A program made the translations under genes and the position numbers. DNA of 64,000 nucleotides from Janthinobacterium sp051380875. Lineage in GTDB: Bacteria > Pseudomonadota > Gammaproteobacteria > Burkholderiales > Burkholderiaceae_D. The first letter of the stretch is position 1. Every line of letters starts with the position of its first letter. The stretch spans positions 230,789 to 294,788 of the forward strand of contig NZ_JBNYXW010000007.1 of assembly GCF_051380875.1 (NCBI RefSeq). Reading direction: 5' to 3'. This document shows, one piece after another, positions 9,345-17,736 of this stretch. The notes beneath the pieces were generated by a model, which did no database searches, had not been told where the DNA came from, and saw only the letters and a program-made list of their open reading frames with translations.

Positions 9345-10460
9345 ATGGACGATAAAAAAGCTGTAGTACCCGCATCGGAAAAAGCCAAGGCGCTCGCCGC
9401 CGCACTGGCGCAGATCGAGAAGCAGTTTGGCAAAGGTTCGGTCATGCGCATGGATGCCAGCGCCGTGATCGAAGAAGTGCAAGTCGTGTCGACCGGTTCG
9501 CTCGGCCTGGATATCGCGCTGGGCGTCGGCGGCTTGCCGCGCGGCCGCGTGGTGGAAATCTACGGTCCTGAATCGTCGGGTAAAACCACCTTGACCCTGC
9601 AAACCATTGCTGAAATGCAAAAATTGGGCGGTACGTGCGCCTTTATCGATGCCGAGCACGCGCTCGACGTCGGCTACGCGCAAAAGCTGGGCGTGAACCT
9701 GCATGAATTGCTGATCTCGCAACCGGATACGGGCGAACAGGCGCTGGAAATCTGCGACGCCCTCGTGCGTTCGGGCAGCGTCGACCTGGTCGTCATCGAC
9801 TCCGTGGCCGCGCTCACGCCCCGCGCCGAGATCGAAGGCGACATGGGTGATTCCCTGCCAGGCCTGCAAGCGCGTTTGATGTCGCAAGCCCTGCGCAAGC
9901 TGACCGGCTCCATCAACCGCACGAATACCCTGGTCATCTTCATCAACCAGATCCGCATGAAGATCGGCGTGATGTTCGGTAGCCCTGAAACGACCACGGG
10001 TGGTAATGCGCTGAAATTCTACGCTTCCGTGCGCCTGGATATCCGCCGCACCGGCTCGATCAAATCGGGCGACGAAGTGATCGGTAACGAAACCAAGGTC
10101 AAGGTCGTCAAGAACAAGATCGCGCCGCCATTCAAGGAAGCGCATTTCGACATCCTGTACGGCGCCGGCACCTCGCGCGAAGGCGAAATCCTGGACCTGG
10201 GTTCGGATGCCAAGATCGTGGAGAAATCCGGTTCGTGGTACAGCTACAACGGCGAACGCATCGGCCAGGGCAAGGACAATGCCCGCGCCTTCCTGCAAGA
10301 GCGTCCGGCGCTGGCCCGCGAGATCGAAAACAAGGTTCGCGTCTCGCTGGGCGTGCGCGAACTGCCGCCGCTGGCTGCTGAAAAGCCAGACAAGGTGGAT
10401 AATAAGGCCGACAAGGCTGACAAAGCCGCCAAGGCTGTGGAAGCGAAAGCAGCCGAGTAA
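9345..10460 (+). CDS. recA: Recombinase RecA
   Basis: A 371-residue RecA: forms ATP-dependent filaments on single-stranded DNA, promotes strand exchange and triggers LexA self-cleavage. Walker A is GPESSGKTT at about residues 74-82 and Walker B is LVVIDSVAAL. The loop regions (GDSLPGLQARLMSQALRK, FINQIRMKIGVMFGSPETT) are typical. Length is slightly above the usual 345-355 because of a C-terminal tail of alternating Lys, Asp and Ala instead of the usual mostly acidic tail. The ATG at 9345 starts the standard N-terminus. A LexA box lies upstream, a hairpin terminator downstream, and recX follows. Confidence 0.98.
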   Translation: MDDKKAVVPASEKAKALAAALAQIEKQFGKGSVMRMDASAVIEEVQVVSTGSLGLDIALGVGGLPRGRVVEIYGPESSGKTTLTLQTIAEMQKLGGTCAFIDAEHALDVGYAQKLGVNLHELLISQPDTGEQALEICDALVRSGSVDLVVIDSVAALTPRAEIEGDMGDSLPGLQARLMSQALRKLTGSINRTNTLVIFINQIRMKIGVMFGSPETTTGGNALKFYASVRLDIRRTGSIKSGDEVIGNETKVKVVKNKIAPPFKEAHFDILYGAGTSREGEILDLGSDAKIVEKSGSWYSYNGERIGQGKDNARAFLQERPALAREIENKVRVSLGVRELPPLAAEKPDKVDNKADKADKAAKAVEAKAAE

Positions 10461-10533
10461 GCTGTGCCAGGGCCAGCTGCGGCTGGCCGCCAGCGGAAGG
10501 CTGCGCTAGCTGGCCGGTAACGTCCTACAATTG

Positions 10534-10576
10534 ATTGCCGCCTCGCGCCTGTGCGCCAGGCGGCAATTGTGTTTTT
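10534..10576 (+). terminator. Rho-independent terminator after recA
   Basis: ATTGCCGCCT (10534-10543) pairs perfectly with AGGCGGCAAT (10558-10567), followed by TGTG and a run of five T. It lies between recA and recX, so it may only partly terminate, letting some transcripts continue into recX as described for recA-recX in other bacteria. Confidence 0.75.
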
Positions 10577-10616
10577 GACGGTGTGTGTTTTGTTGAAGTG
10601 ATGACGATAGGGTGGA

Positions 10617-11075
10617 ATGATGGCAGCGGTACAGTTGAGCCTGAAGGGCAGGGCGCTACGTTTTTTGTCGATGCGCGAACATAGCCGCATGGAATTGCGG
10701 CGCAAGCTGCAACGGCATGCGCAGGAAGGCGACGACGTGGAAGCCTTGCTCGACAGCCTGGAGCAGGCCAACTGGCTGTCGCAGGAACGTTTTTCCGAAG
10801 CGCTGATCCACCGCCGTTCGGCCCGCTTCGGCAACAGCCGCATCATGGCCGAGCTGCAAAGCCATGGCATCGGCAGCGAAGCGCTGAAGGAGCTCAAGGC
10901 GGGTCTGGCCGAAGGAGAAACGGAGCGTGCCTGTGAAGTGTGGCGCCGCAAGTTTGGCCAGGTGGCGCAGGATGCCGAGCAACGCAACAAGCAGATGCGT
11001 TTCTTGATGCAGCGTGGCTTTTCCCAGCGTGCCGTGCAGGTCGCCTTGAAAGGTTTGGAGCTTGACGAGGATTAG
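10617..11075 (+). CDS. recX: Regulatory protein RecX
   Basis: A 152-residue RecX, a small helical protein that binds RecA filaments and limits their activity. The sequence has the family pattern: LSMREHSRMELRRKL near the N-terminus, the LNWLSQERF-like motif (NWLSQERFSEALIHRR), ISAELQSHGI-like (RIMAELQSHGIG), and a third helical repeat ending in RGFSQRAVQVALK. The ATG at 10617 is followed by a second ATG; AGGGTGGA lies just upstream. Position immediately downstream of recA supports the call. Confidence 0.93.
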   Translation: MMAAVQLSLKGRALRFLSMREHSRMELRRKLQRHAQEGDDVEALLDSLEQANWLSQERFSEALIHRRSARFGNSRIMAELQSHGIGSEALKELKAGLAEGETERACEVWRRKFGQVAQDAEQRNKQMRFLMQRGFSQRAVQVALKGLELDED

Positions 11076-11603
11076 CCTGGCCGACGCGGCCCCGTTTGCC
11101 GCGCCTCGCGCTTATTTTCCCCCTGCCAGCTTGCTGGCTCAGGATGCACTGTGTTCCTTCTGCAACAGTCCCTGCCATGCCCCTGCCTTGCCGGCAAGGC
11201 GGCCTCGCCGCATAGCATTATCTTCTTTGTAATGTCATTTCCCGTGCCATCGCCTGGTTAAGCAGGGAACGTATTGTTGCGCTGTGCGTGGCCAGGCGTG
11301 GCAGCGCTACCGTGTTCCGTGGCAGACGTGAAAATTTGACGCGGCAGGTGGCAACAGCTGCACATATCAGTCATCAATTATCGTGATAACGGCGTAAATT
11401 TACATGCGTTTTCCGTATACTTTGAAATGCTTTTGCCAAAGCAATGAAAAATTATGTTGCGGCGCAACCTGCGTCCAATGTGCTACACTTTTAGGGTTTT
11501 TGCGGCGCCGCAGGTGCGGTTGCTGTTCGTAGAAGCTGCGAACAGCGTGCTTTATGCACATGGCTGCTTACTAAATTTTGGCCGCGCAAGCGGCATCGGT
11601 CTT
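11076..11603. other. Long intergenic region without a recognisable gene
   Basis: No convincing coding region on either strand. The left half is GC-rich; the right half becomes AT-richer and probably carries the promoter of the DUF2889 gene. A palindrome TTATCGTGATAA lies at 11378-11389, a possible regulator site. The frame of the downstream gene stays open to 11454, but that extension lacks the family's N-terminus and I do not include it. No tRNA- or known ncRNA-like fold was recognised by eye. Confidence 0.5.
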
Positions 11604-12170
11604 ATGCCCCTGTCAACTCCCGTATCCCGGCGCGCCTTACGGCACTCCCGCGTTATCGACGTCCAAGCGTATGTGCGCGAGGACGGCCTGTGGGATATTG
11701 ACGCCCGTATTACCGATATCAAAAGCTACGACGCGATGCTGGCCTCCGGCCCCCGTCCCGCCGGTACCCCTCTGCATGACCTCCATTTACGCATTACCGT
11801 CGATCGCGAGCTGACCATCGTCGAGGCTGAAGCTGCCTCCGATTCCGTACCGTATCCCGGTTTTTGTAATACCATCGGTCCCGCCTACAAGCTGCTCATC
11901 GGCTTGAACCTGTTGAAAAATTTCCGTAGGGAATTGAAACAGCGCCTGGGCGGTATCGATGGCTGTACCCATTTGACTGAACTGGCCCAAGTCTTGCCGA
12001 CCGCCACCGTCCAGGCGTTCGCCGGCGATGTGTGGTCGACGCGCGACGGCGCAAACGCCGACGTCTCGCAAGATAAGCCGTTCCAACTCGACAAATGCCA
12101 CGCCTTGCGTACCGACGGTGCGGCAGTTGCACAGTATTACCCGCGCTGGGTAGCCAAAGCGCCAGCCTAG
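11604..12170 (+). CDS. DUF2889 domain-containing protein
   Basis: A 188-residue cytoplasmic protein matching the uncharacterised DUF2889 family. Typical parts are visible: an N-terminal RRALRHSRVIDVQAY, an acidic WDIDARITD strand region, LHLRITVDRELTIVEAEA, and YPGFCNTIGPAYKLLIG with a conserved Cys. Near the centre is GCTHLTELAQVLPTATVQAF. The function is unknown. I chose the ATG at 11604 (MPLSTPVSRR) because family members begin shortly before the RR-x-x-H segment. Its place just upstream of sucCD does not by itself indicate a TCA role. Confidence 0.82.
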   Translation: MPLSTPVSRRALRHSRVIDVQAYVREDGLWDIDARITDIKSYDAMLASGPRPAGTPLHDLHLRITVDRELTIVEAEAASDSVPYPGFCNTIGPAYKLLIGLNLLKNFRRELKQRLGGIDGCTHLTELAQVLPTATVQAFAGDVWSTRDGANADVSQDKPFQLDKCHALRTDGAAVAQYYPRWVAKAPA

Positions 12171-12240
12171 CGGTGGTTTTCGCTGTTTTTTTGCACCACT
12201 AACCGTATTTTTACACATCAGTATCAGAAGGGAAGCCAGC

Positions 12241-13410
12241 ATGAAAATCCATGAGTATCAAGCCAAAGAAATCCTCCGGCAGTACGGAGTGACGGTACCA
12301 CGCGGCATTCCGTGCATGTCCGTCGACGAAGCCGTCAAGGCTGCGGAAACCCTGGGTGGCCCGGTGTGGGTCGTCAAGGCACAGATCCACGCAGGTGGTC
12401 GCGGCAAGGGCGGCGGCGTGAAAGTGGCGAAATCGATTGAACAGGTTAAGCAATACGCCGACCAGATCATGGGCATGCAGCTGATCACGCATCAGACCAG
12501 CGCCGAAGGCCAGAAAGTCAACCGCCTGCTGGTGGAAGAAGGCGCCGACATCAAGCAAGAACTGTACGTGTCGCTGGTCACCGACCGCGTCACCCAGAAA
12601 ATCGTCCTGATGGCATCGTCCGAAGGCGGCATGGACATCGAAGAAGTGGCAGAAAGCCATCCTGAAAAAATCCACCACGTCACCATCGATCCGAGCACCG
12701 GCCTGACCGATGCCGACGCCGATGCCATCGCCGCCAAGATCGGCGTGCCTGCCGGTTCGATCGCCGACGCCCGCGTCAACCTGCAAGGCCTGTACAAAGC
12801 GTACTGGGAAACCGATTGCTCGCTGGCCGAAATCAACCCGCTGATCGTCACCGGCAGCGGCAAGATCATCGCCCTGGACGCCAAGTTCAACTTTGACCCG
12901 AACGCGCTGTTCCGTCATCCAGAGATCGTCGCCCTGCGCGACCTGGACGAAGAAGATCCAGCTGAAGTCGAAGCGTCGAAATTCGACCTGGCCTACATCT
13001 CGCTCGATGGCAACATCGGCTGCCTGGTGAACGGCGCCGGCCTGGCCATGGCCACCATGGACACCATCAAGCTGTTCGGCGGCGAGCCTGCCAACTTCCT
13101 GGACGTCGGCGGCGGCGCCACGGCTGAGAAAGTGACCGAAGCCTTCAAGATTATGTTGAAAAACCCAGGCCTGAAAGCCATCCTGGTCAACATTTTCGGC
13201 GGCATCATGCGTTGCGACGTCATCGCCGAAGGCGTCATCGCCGCGGTGAAAGCCGTTTCGCTGAACGTACCGCTGGTGGTGCGCATGAAGGGCACCAACG
13301 AAGACCTGGGCAAAAAGATGCTGGCCGATTCCGGTCTGCCTATCATCGCAGCCGACACCATGGAAGATGCAGCCAAGAGCGTCGTTGCCGCTGCTGCCGG
13401 TCAAGCTTAA
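12241..13410 (+). CDS. sucC: Succinyl-CoA ligase (ADP-forming), beta subunit
   Basis: A 389-residue beta subunit of succinyl-CoA synthetase, which makes succinate and ATP (or GTP) from succinyl-CoA in the TCA cycle. The N-terminal ATP-grasp domain starts MKIHEYQAKEIL and includes VVKAQIHAGGRGKGGGVK. The C-terminal ligase domain includes NFLDVGGGAT and VNIFGGIMRCDVIAEG, the standard family signature. Length is typical. sucD follows after 13 bases with its own ribosome site (AAGGA). Confidence 0.98.
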   Translation: MKIHEYQAKEILRQYGVTVPRGIPCMSVDEAVKAAETLGGPVWVVKAQIHAGGRGKGGGVKVAKSIEQVKQYADQIMGMQLITHQTSAEGQKVNRLLVEEGADIKQELYVSLVTDRVTQKIVLMASSEGGMDIEEVAESHPEKIHHVTIDPSTGLTDADADAIAAKIGVPAGSIADARVNLQGLYKAYWETDCSLAEINPLIVTGSGKIIALDAKFNFDPNALFRHPEIVALRDLDEEDPAEVEASKFDLAYISLDGNIGCLVNGAGLAMATMDTIKLFGGEPANFLDVGGGATAEKVTEAFKIMLKNPGLKAILVNIFGGIMRCDVIAEGVIAAVKAVSLNVPLVVRMKGTNEDLGKKMLADSGLPIIAADTMEDAAKSVVAAAAGQA

Positions 13411-13423
13411 TTAAGGAATCAAC

Positions 13424-14305
13424 ATGTCCATTCTGATCAATAAAGATACCAAAGTCGTTACCCAAGGGATTACCGGCAAGACCGGCCAATTCCACACCCG
13501 CGGTTGCCGCGACTACGCGAACGGCAAAGCTGCCTTCGTCGCAGGCGTGAACCCAAAGAAAGCCGGCGAAGACTTCGAAGGCATTCCTATTTTCGCTAGC
13601 GTTGCAGAAGCGAAAAAAGAAACCGGCGCCAACGTGTCGGTGATCTATGTGCCGCCAGCAGGCGCGGCCGCTGCGATCTGGGAAGCTGTCGAAGCTGAAC
13701 TGGATCTGGCCATTTGCATCACCGAAGGCATTCCAGTACGTGACATGATGGCCTTGAAAGACCGCATGGCGAAATCGGGCAGCAAAACGCTGCTGCTGGG
13801 CCCTAACTGCCCAGGTCTGATCACCCCGGACGAAATCAAGATCGGCATCATGCCAGGCCATATCCACAAGCGCGGCCGTATCGGCGTAGTATCGCGTTCG
13901 GGCACCTTGACCTATGAAGCAGTGGGTCAATTGACCGCACTGGGCCTGGGCCAATCGTCGGCAGTCGGCATCGGCGGCGACCCGATCAACGGTCTGAAGC
14001 ACATCGACATCATGAAGATGTTCAATGATGATCCAGATACCGACGCGGTCATCATGATCGGCGAAATCGGTGGTCCAGACGAAGCCAACGCGGCTTATTG
14101 GATCAAAGACAACATGAAAAAACCGGTCGTTGGCTTCATCGCTGGCGTGACCGCTCCTCCAGGCAAGCGCATGGGCCACGCCGGCGCGCTGATCTCGGGC
14201 GGCGCTGATACGGCACAAGCCAAGCTGGAAATCATGGAAGCTTGCGGCATCACCGTGACCAAAAACCCGTCGGAAATGGCGCGTCTGCTGAAAGCCATGC
14301 TGTAA
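13424..14305 (+). CDS. sucD: Succinyl-CoA ligase (ADP-forming), alpha subunit
   Basis: A 293-residue alpha subunit, which binds CoA and carries the phospho-histidine. The CoA-binding fold is at the N-terminus (TQGITGKTGQFHT), the segment GPNCPGLITP is in the middle, and the active-site His lies in the GHAGALISGG segment. Length is typical. Read with sucC as one transcript that ends at the strong terminator at 14331-14358. Confidence 0.98.
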   Translation: MSILINKDTKVVTQGITGKTGQFHTRGCRDYANGKAAFVAGVNPKKAGEDFEGIPIFASVAEAKKETGANVSVIYVPPAGAAAAIWEAVEAELDLAICITEGIPVRDMMALKDRMAKSGSKTLLLGPNCPGLITPDEIKIGIMPGHIHKRGRIGVVSRSGTLTYEAVGQLTALGLGQSSAVGIGGDPINGLKHIDIMKMFNDDPDTDAVIMIGEIGGPDEANAAYWIKDNMKKPVVGFIAGVTAPPGKRMGHAGALISGGADTAQAKLEIMEACGITVTKNPSEMARLLKAML

Positions 14306-14330
14306 TTCCAGCCGGGTATTGATGCAGCAC

Positions 14331-14358
14331 AAAAAAAGGAGCTTCGGCTCCTTTTTTT
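14331..14358 (+). terminator. Rho-independent terminator after sucCD
   Basis: A 12-bp perfect stem with a UUCG loop: A7-GGAGC, TTCG, GCTCC-T7. It begins 25 bases after the sucD stop. The A and T runs on both sides mean it could work in both directions. Confidence 0.93.
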
Positions 14359-14523
14359 ATGCGCCGGCCACTGCGCGTAACGGGGCAGGAGCCGACAAGA
14401 CGCGTCCCTTGCGAGCGAATCGCGTCGCTTTTCTTGCCTCCCGGCTCCTGCTTGCCCGTGTGCTGCGCTGGCATGGCGCTTGCACCGTGCATGGCGTGAC
14501 CAACTGCACCACGGGAGGATGCG

Positions 14524-14988
14524 ATGCGCGGACAAAGCGGATTTACCCTGATAGAACTGATGATCGTGGTGGCCATCGCCGGCATCCTGGCGGCCGTGGC
14601 CATTCCCCAGTACGGCGACTACACCATGCGGGCCAAGATCAGCAACGTGCTGGCCGCTGCGGCGCCTTTGAAGACGGCCGTGGCCCTGTGCGTACAGGAA
14701 AATGGCGGCGAAGCTATCGCCTGCAGCACGCCAGTCGACAGCGCTCCCGGCCCCATCCCGGCCTTTACGCCTACGCGCGAAGTGGCCAGCGCCAAGGTTA
14801 CTACCGGGGATATAGAACTGACACTGGCCGGTGACTTGGGCGCAGACGTGGCTGGCAAGATCGTGAAAATGACCTTGCAGCCGGGCACCAGCAGCCTGAA
14901 CTGGTCAAATAGCACTACCGTCACGAATGCTGCGGCGATTGAGGCCATCCTGAAGAATAATCCGCCCAAGCCGGCGGCCACCCTCTGA
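14524..14988 (+). CDS. Type IV pilin-like protein (prepilin)
   Basis: A 154-residue prepilin. A six-residue leader MRGQSG is followed by the class III cleavage site G/FTLIEL with Glu5, then the hydrophobic N-terminal helix (MIVVAIAGILAAVAIPQY) shared by PilA/PilE-type pilins. The globular part has two Cys (LCVQ... and IACS) that could form a short disulfide loop. GGGAGG lies upstream of the ATG. No other pilus gene is adjacent, so it would rely on a secretion machine encoded elsewhere. It could be a major pilin or a pseudopilin; the PilA/PilE type is more likely. Confidence 0.88.
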   Translation: MRGQSGFTLIELMIVVAIAGILAAVAIPQYGDYTMRAKISNVLAAAAPLKTAVALCVQENGGEAIACSTPVDSAPGPIPAFTPTREVASAKVTTGDIELTLAGDLGADVAGKIVKMTLQPGTSSLNWSNSTTVTNAAAIEAILKNNPPKPAATL

Positions 14989-15009
14989 GCGCCCATTGCC
15001 GCGCCGGTA

Positions 15010-15732
15010 TCAGACGATCTTTTGCCGGTCCGCGATCAGCGCTTCATAGGTGAGGTTTTGCAGCATGGTGTAATGGGTCGGCTCCAGGTCGATGAATTGC
15101 ACGCCATAGGTGTGGATTTCTGCCACTTCTGCGGCATGGCCATGCGAGGGCTTGCCCACGCTGACATTCTGGATGCGCGCACGCGTATTGAGGCGCATCT
15201 GGTGCTTGTGCGGTTGCACCAGCAGGGTGAAGCTGAGCGCCACGCCCTCCTCGTCGGGCGTGAGCATGCAGGGCGACTCGATCAGTGCGCCGGAAACGCT
15301 GAGGTTGACGATGAACACGGGCACGGCGGCCACGTCGAGGTAGCTCAGCTGTGCTGGAATCTCGACTTTCACCCGCATGGCCGTGCGCAGGCTGGTGCCC
15401 TGGATGGCGTCGGGAAAGCTCAGGTGGACATAATTGAGGGGACGGCCAAAAATGCGCAGCACGCTGCATGAAAACGAACACACGGTGACGCCGGAAAATA
15501 CGCGGATGGTCAGCTTGTCACCCTCGTTGAGCATAATGGCGCTGCCATTTTCCAGGGGAATCTTGACGATGAGGTACTCGTCCTTCACATAGCCGATCAA
15601 GGCCGAGAAGTGCTGCACGGGTTTGATGCTGCGGTGCGTGATGAACTGGATGCGCCCACCCACCTGCAGATTCATCGCCTCGAATTCGAAGTCCTGGAGC
15701 GTGGTTTCCATGGCGGGCTTGGTACTTGTCAT
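15010..15732 (-). CDS. PilZ domain (YcgR-like flagellar brake) protein
   Basis: A 240-residue protein with the two-domain layout of YcgR: an N-terminal YcgR-type domain (about 1-115, including LQVGGRIQFITHRS and FSALIGYVKDEYLIVKIP) and a C-terminal PilZ domain. The c-di-GMP-binding residues are present: RTAMR (RxxxR) and NLSVSGA (NxSxxG) about 25 residues later. It probably slows motility or controls surface behaviour when c-di-GMP is high, in line with the cyclase and EAL genes at 49-57 kb. It stands alone and faces the pilin gene. Confidence 0.85.
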   Translation of the reverse strand: MTSTKPAMETTLQDFEFEAMNLQVGGRIQFITHRSIKPVQHFSALIGYVKDEYLIVKIPLENGSAIMLNEGDKLTIRVFSGVTVCSFSCSVLRIFGRPLNYVHLSFPDAIQGTSLRTAMRVKVEIPAQLSYLDVAAVPVFIVNLSVSGALIESPCMLTPDEEGVALSFTLLVQPHKHQMRLNTRARIQNVSVGKPSHGHAAEVAEIHTYGVQFIDLEPTHYTMLQNLTYEALIADRQKIV

Positions 15733-15915
15733 GCGATGCTCATCTTAATGTTGTCGAAGCGCAGTATGCATGATTTCTTGACGAAAAAGCATTTGCATCA
15801 AGAAAATTGGTATTGGCATCGAAAAATTCTGTGCGGCAGCGTCGGCACGCGTCTTACGCTTTACAGCCATCATCGTGTGGTGCCTGGCCAGCGCCGTATC
15901 CCGGTAAGGATTGTT

Positions 15916-16863
15916 TCAAGATCGCAGGCGTCGCCTGAGGTCATCCAGCAACCATCGCCCAGCATACCCGAGCGTGCGGCTACGCTGATGCGCCGCATAA
16001 ATCGTCAGCCCCTCTCGGGGCGTTGGATCGTGCTCGATATGAAGTGCAACCAGGCTCCCCGTCGCAATCAATCCGGACACCAGGTGGTCGGGCATGCGGC
16101 ACCATCCGAAACCACCGAGCAAGAAGTCCAGGCGCCGGCCGAGATCAACGAAGCGCCAAAGTCTTGCACTCGCAAGCCCAAAGTTTTCGCTGCCGGGATT
16201 GACAGGGTCTGACAGTACGAGCTGGACATAAGGTTCCAGATCGGTCTGCGTCGCCGGACGTCCGAGCGAAGCAAGTGGATGCCCTGACGCCACGACAGCC
16301 TGCATGCCGACACGCAGCAGCGGATAGGCAGCAATGTCGTCTGGAATAGAAGGAAGCAGCAGGCAGATCCCGATGGCGGCCGGGTCACTTCTCAGGCGTC
16401 TCAATGAACCGCCCAGACCTTCTGTCGAAAAGCGCACTGGCAGATTCGGAAACGTCAGGCTCAGTGCGGACAGGCTTTCAATGAATGGCGCGGTAGGCAC
16501 CAGAGGATCGATCGCAATGACAAGCTCGGGTTCCAGGCCCGAGCGCGCTCCCATTGCCACTCCCTCGAAGCGGGCAGCGCTCGCCAAGACCAATCGCGCC
16601 TGCTCGACTAGAACCCGTCCAGTCTCGGTCAAGCTCGGGCGATGGCCGCTGCGGTCAAACAGCAACACGCCTTGCACGTCCTCAAGCGTCCCCACAGTCT
16701 GGCTGATGGCCGATTGCACGCGACCAAGTTTTCGACCGGCGGCAGAAAAGCTTCCCGTATCTGCGATCGTCACCAGAACACGTAACTGATCGAGCGTCAG
16801 ACTTCCAATCAAAGTGTCTTCTCCATGGCTTGCTCCATCACAAATACCGATGGAATTTATCAT
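15916..16863 (-). CDS. LysR family transcriptional regulator (divergent to azoreductase)
   Basis: A 315-residue LysR-type regulator. The helix-turn-helix is near the N-terminus (LDQLRVLVTIADTGSFSAAG, then KLGRVQSAISQTVGTLE), followed by the effector-binding domain. It diverges from the azoreductase gene across about 117 bases, the common arrangement for a regulator controlling its neighbour and itself. The start at 16863 gives about 20 residues before the HTH; a later non-ATG start is possible. Codon choice looks somewhat less GC-biased than in the neighbouring genes. Confidence 0.88.
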   Translation of the reverse strand: MINSIGICDGASHGEDTLIGSLTLDQLRVLVTIADTGSFSAAGRKLGRVQSAISQTVGTLEDVQGVLLFDRSGHRPSLTETGRVLVEQARLVLASAARFEGVAMGARSGLEPELVIAIDPLVPTAPFIESLSALSLTFPNLPVRFSTEGLGGSLRRLRSDPAAIGICLLLPSIPDDIAAYPLLRVGMQAVVASGHPLASLGRPATQTDLEPYVQLVLSDPVNPGSENFGLASARLWRFVDLGRRLDFLLGGFGWCRMPDHLVSGLIATGSLVALHIEHDPTPREGLTIYAAHQRSRTLGYAGRWLLDDLRRRLRS

Positions 16864-16980
16864 ATTTTAATCACTGCCGTAAATGAATTCCCGGCGATAT
16901 ATTGTAGGCATGCATCCAGTCTGATCGGCAAGCTTGCTTCAGGCTTTTCCCTCGGTGTTATTTTTTTAAGGAATATTGTC

Positions 16981-17598
16981 ATGACCAAGCTTTTAGTAAT
17001 CGAGGCCAGCCCTCGCGGTAAACACTCCGTGTCGCGCAACATGACGCGTCGCTTCGTGCAGGACTGGCTTGCCGCCCACGCAGATGGCGAAATCACCAGG
17101 CGCGACCTCATGGATGCCGGACTTCAGTTTGTGAACGCTGCCTGGTTGCAGGCTTACTTCACGCCTCCGGAACAGCATTCTCCCGAGATGGCGAACGTGT
17201 TGCGGCTCTCCGACGAACTCGTCGCGGAATTGCTCGCCGTCGATCACATTGTCATTGCAACGCCGGTCTACAACTACAATGTGCCAGCCGTGCTCAAGGC
17301 ATGGATCGACCATGTCGTTCGCAAGGGATTGACGCTGGGCTTCGATGGGCGCGGACTTGTGACTGGCAAGAAAGCAACCGTATTGATCGCATCGGGCGGT
17401 ATCTATACCGAAGGATCGCCCATTCAGGAGCGCGACATCGCAACCCAATATCTGCGCCTCATACTCGGCGTGATCGGGATCAGCGATGTGACATTCGTTG
17501 CCGGCGGTGGGGCCAAGGCGGTTGATTTAGGTGAGGAAACCATGGAACGCTTTGTGGAAAAGCTCGGCGCGGATATTGAATTGGCCGCGAGCGTTTAA
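16981..17598 (+). CDS. azoR: FMN-dependent NADH-azoreductase
   Basis: A 205-residue flavodoxin-fold oxidoreductase that reduces azo compounds and quinones with NADH and FMN. It begins MTKLLVIEASPRGKHSVSR, the phosphate-binding loop of the family. It contains TPVYNYNVPAVLKAWIDHV and the flavin loop IASGGIYTEGSP. The ATG at 16981 was chosen because it starts the beta strand of the fold; the frame is open upstream to 16825 without family sequence. It is probably regulated by the divergent LysR gene. Confidence 0.92.
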   Translation: MTKLLVIEASPRGKHSVSRNMTRRFVQDWLAAHADGEITRRDLMDAGLQFVNAAWLQAYFTPPEQHSPEMANVLRLSDELVAELLAVDHIVIATPVYNYNVPAVLKAWIDHVVRKGLTLGFDGRGLVTGKKATVLIASGGIYTEGSPIQERDIATQYLRLILGVIGISDVTFVAGGGAKAVDLGEETMERFVEKLGADIELAASV

Positions 17599-17736
17599 CA
17601 AACGACGAGGCCGCCAGCCTTTGCTGGAGAATCGGTCATGCTCAGCAAGCGCGCGCAACTGGTGCTCTGGCCCTGGTTGCCAAGAATACGCGCGGCCTTT
17701 GAGGGAGTGTTTGTGTCAGTCTTAAAAAACAAGAGC

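Noticed and set aside
9117..10298. 393-codon open frame antisense to recA
   Set aside because: It lies almost wholly opposite recA and has the Gly/Arg/His/Asp-rich composition of a shadow frame in GC-rich DNA. No family pattern or ribosome site is seen.
11454..11603. N-terminal extension of the DUF2889 protein
   Set aside because: The open frame continues but the sequence is unlike the family and would overlap the probable promoter; the ATG at 11604 gives the usual length.
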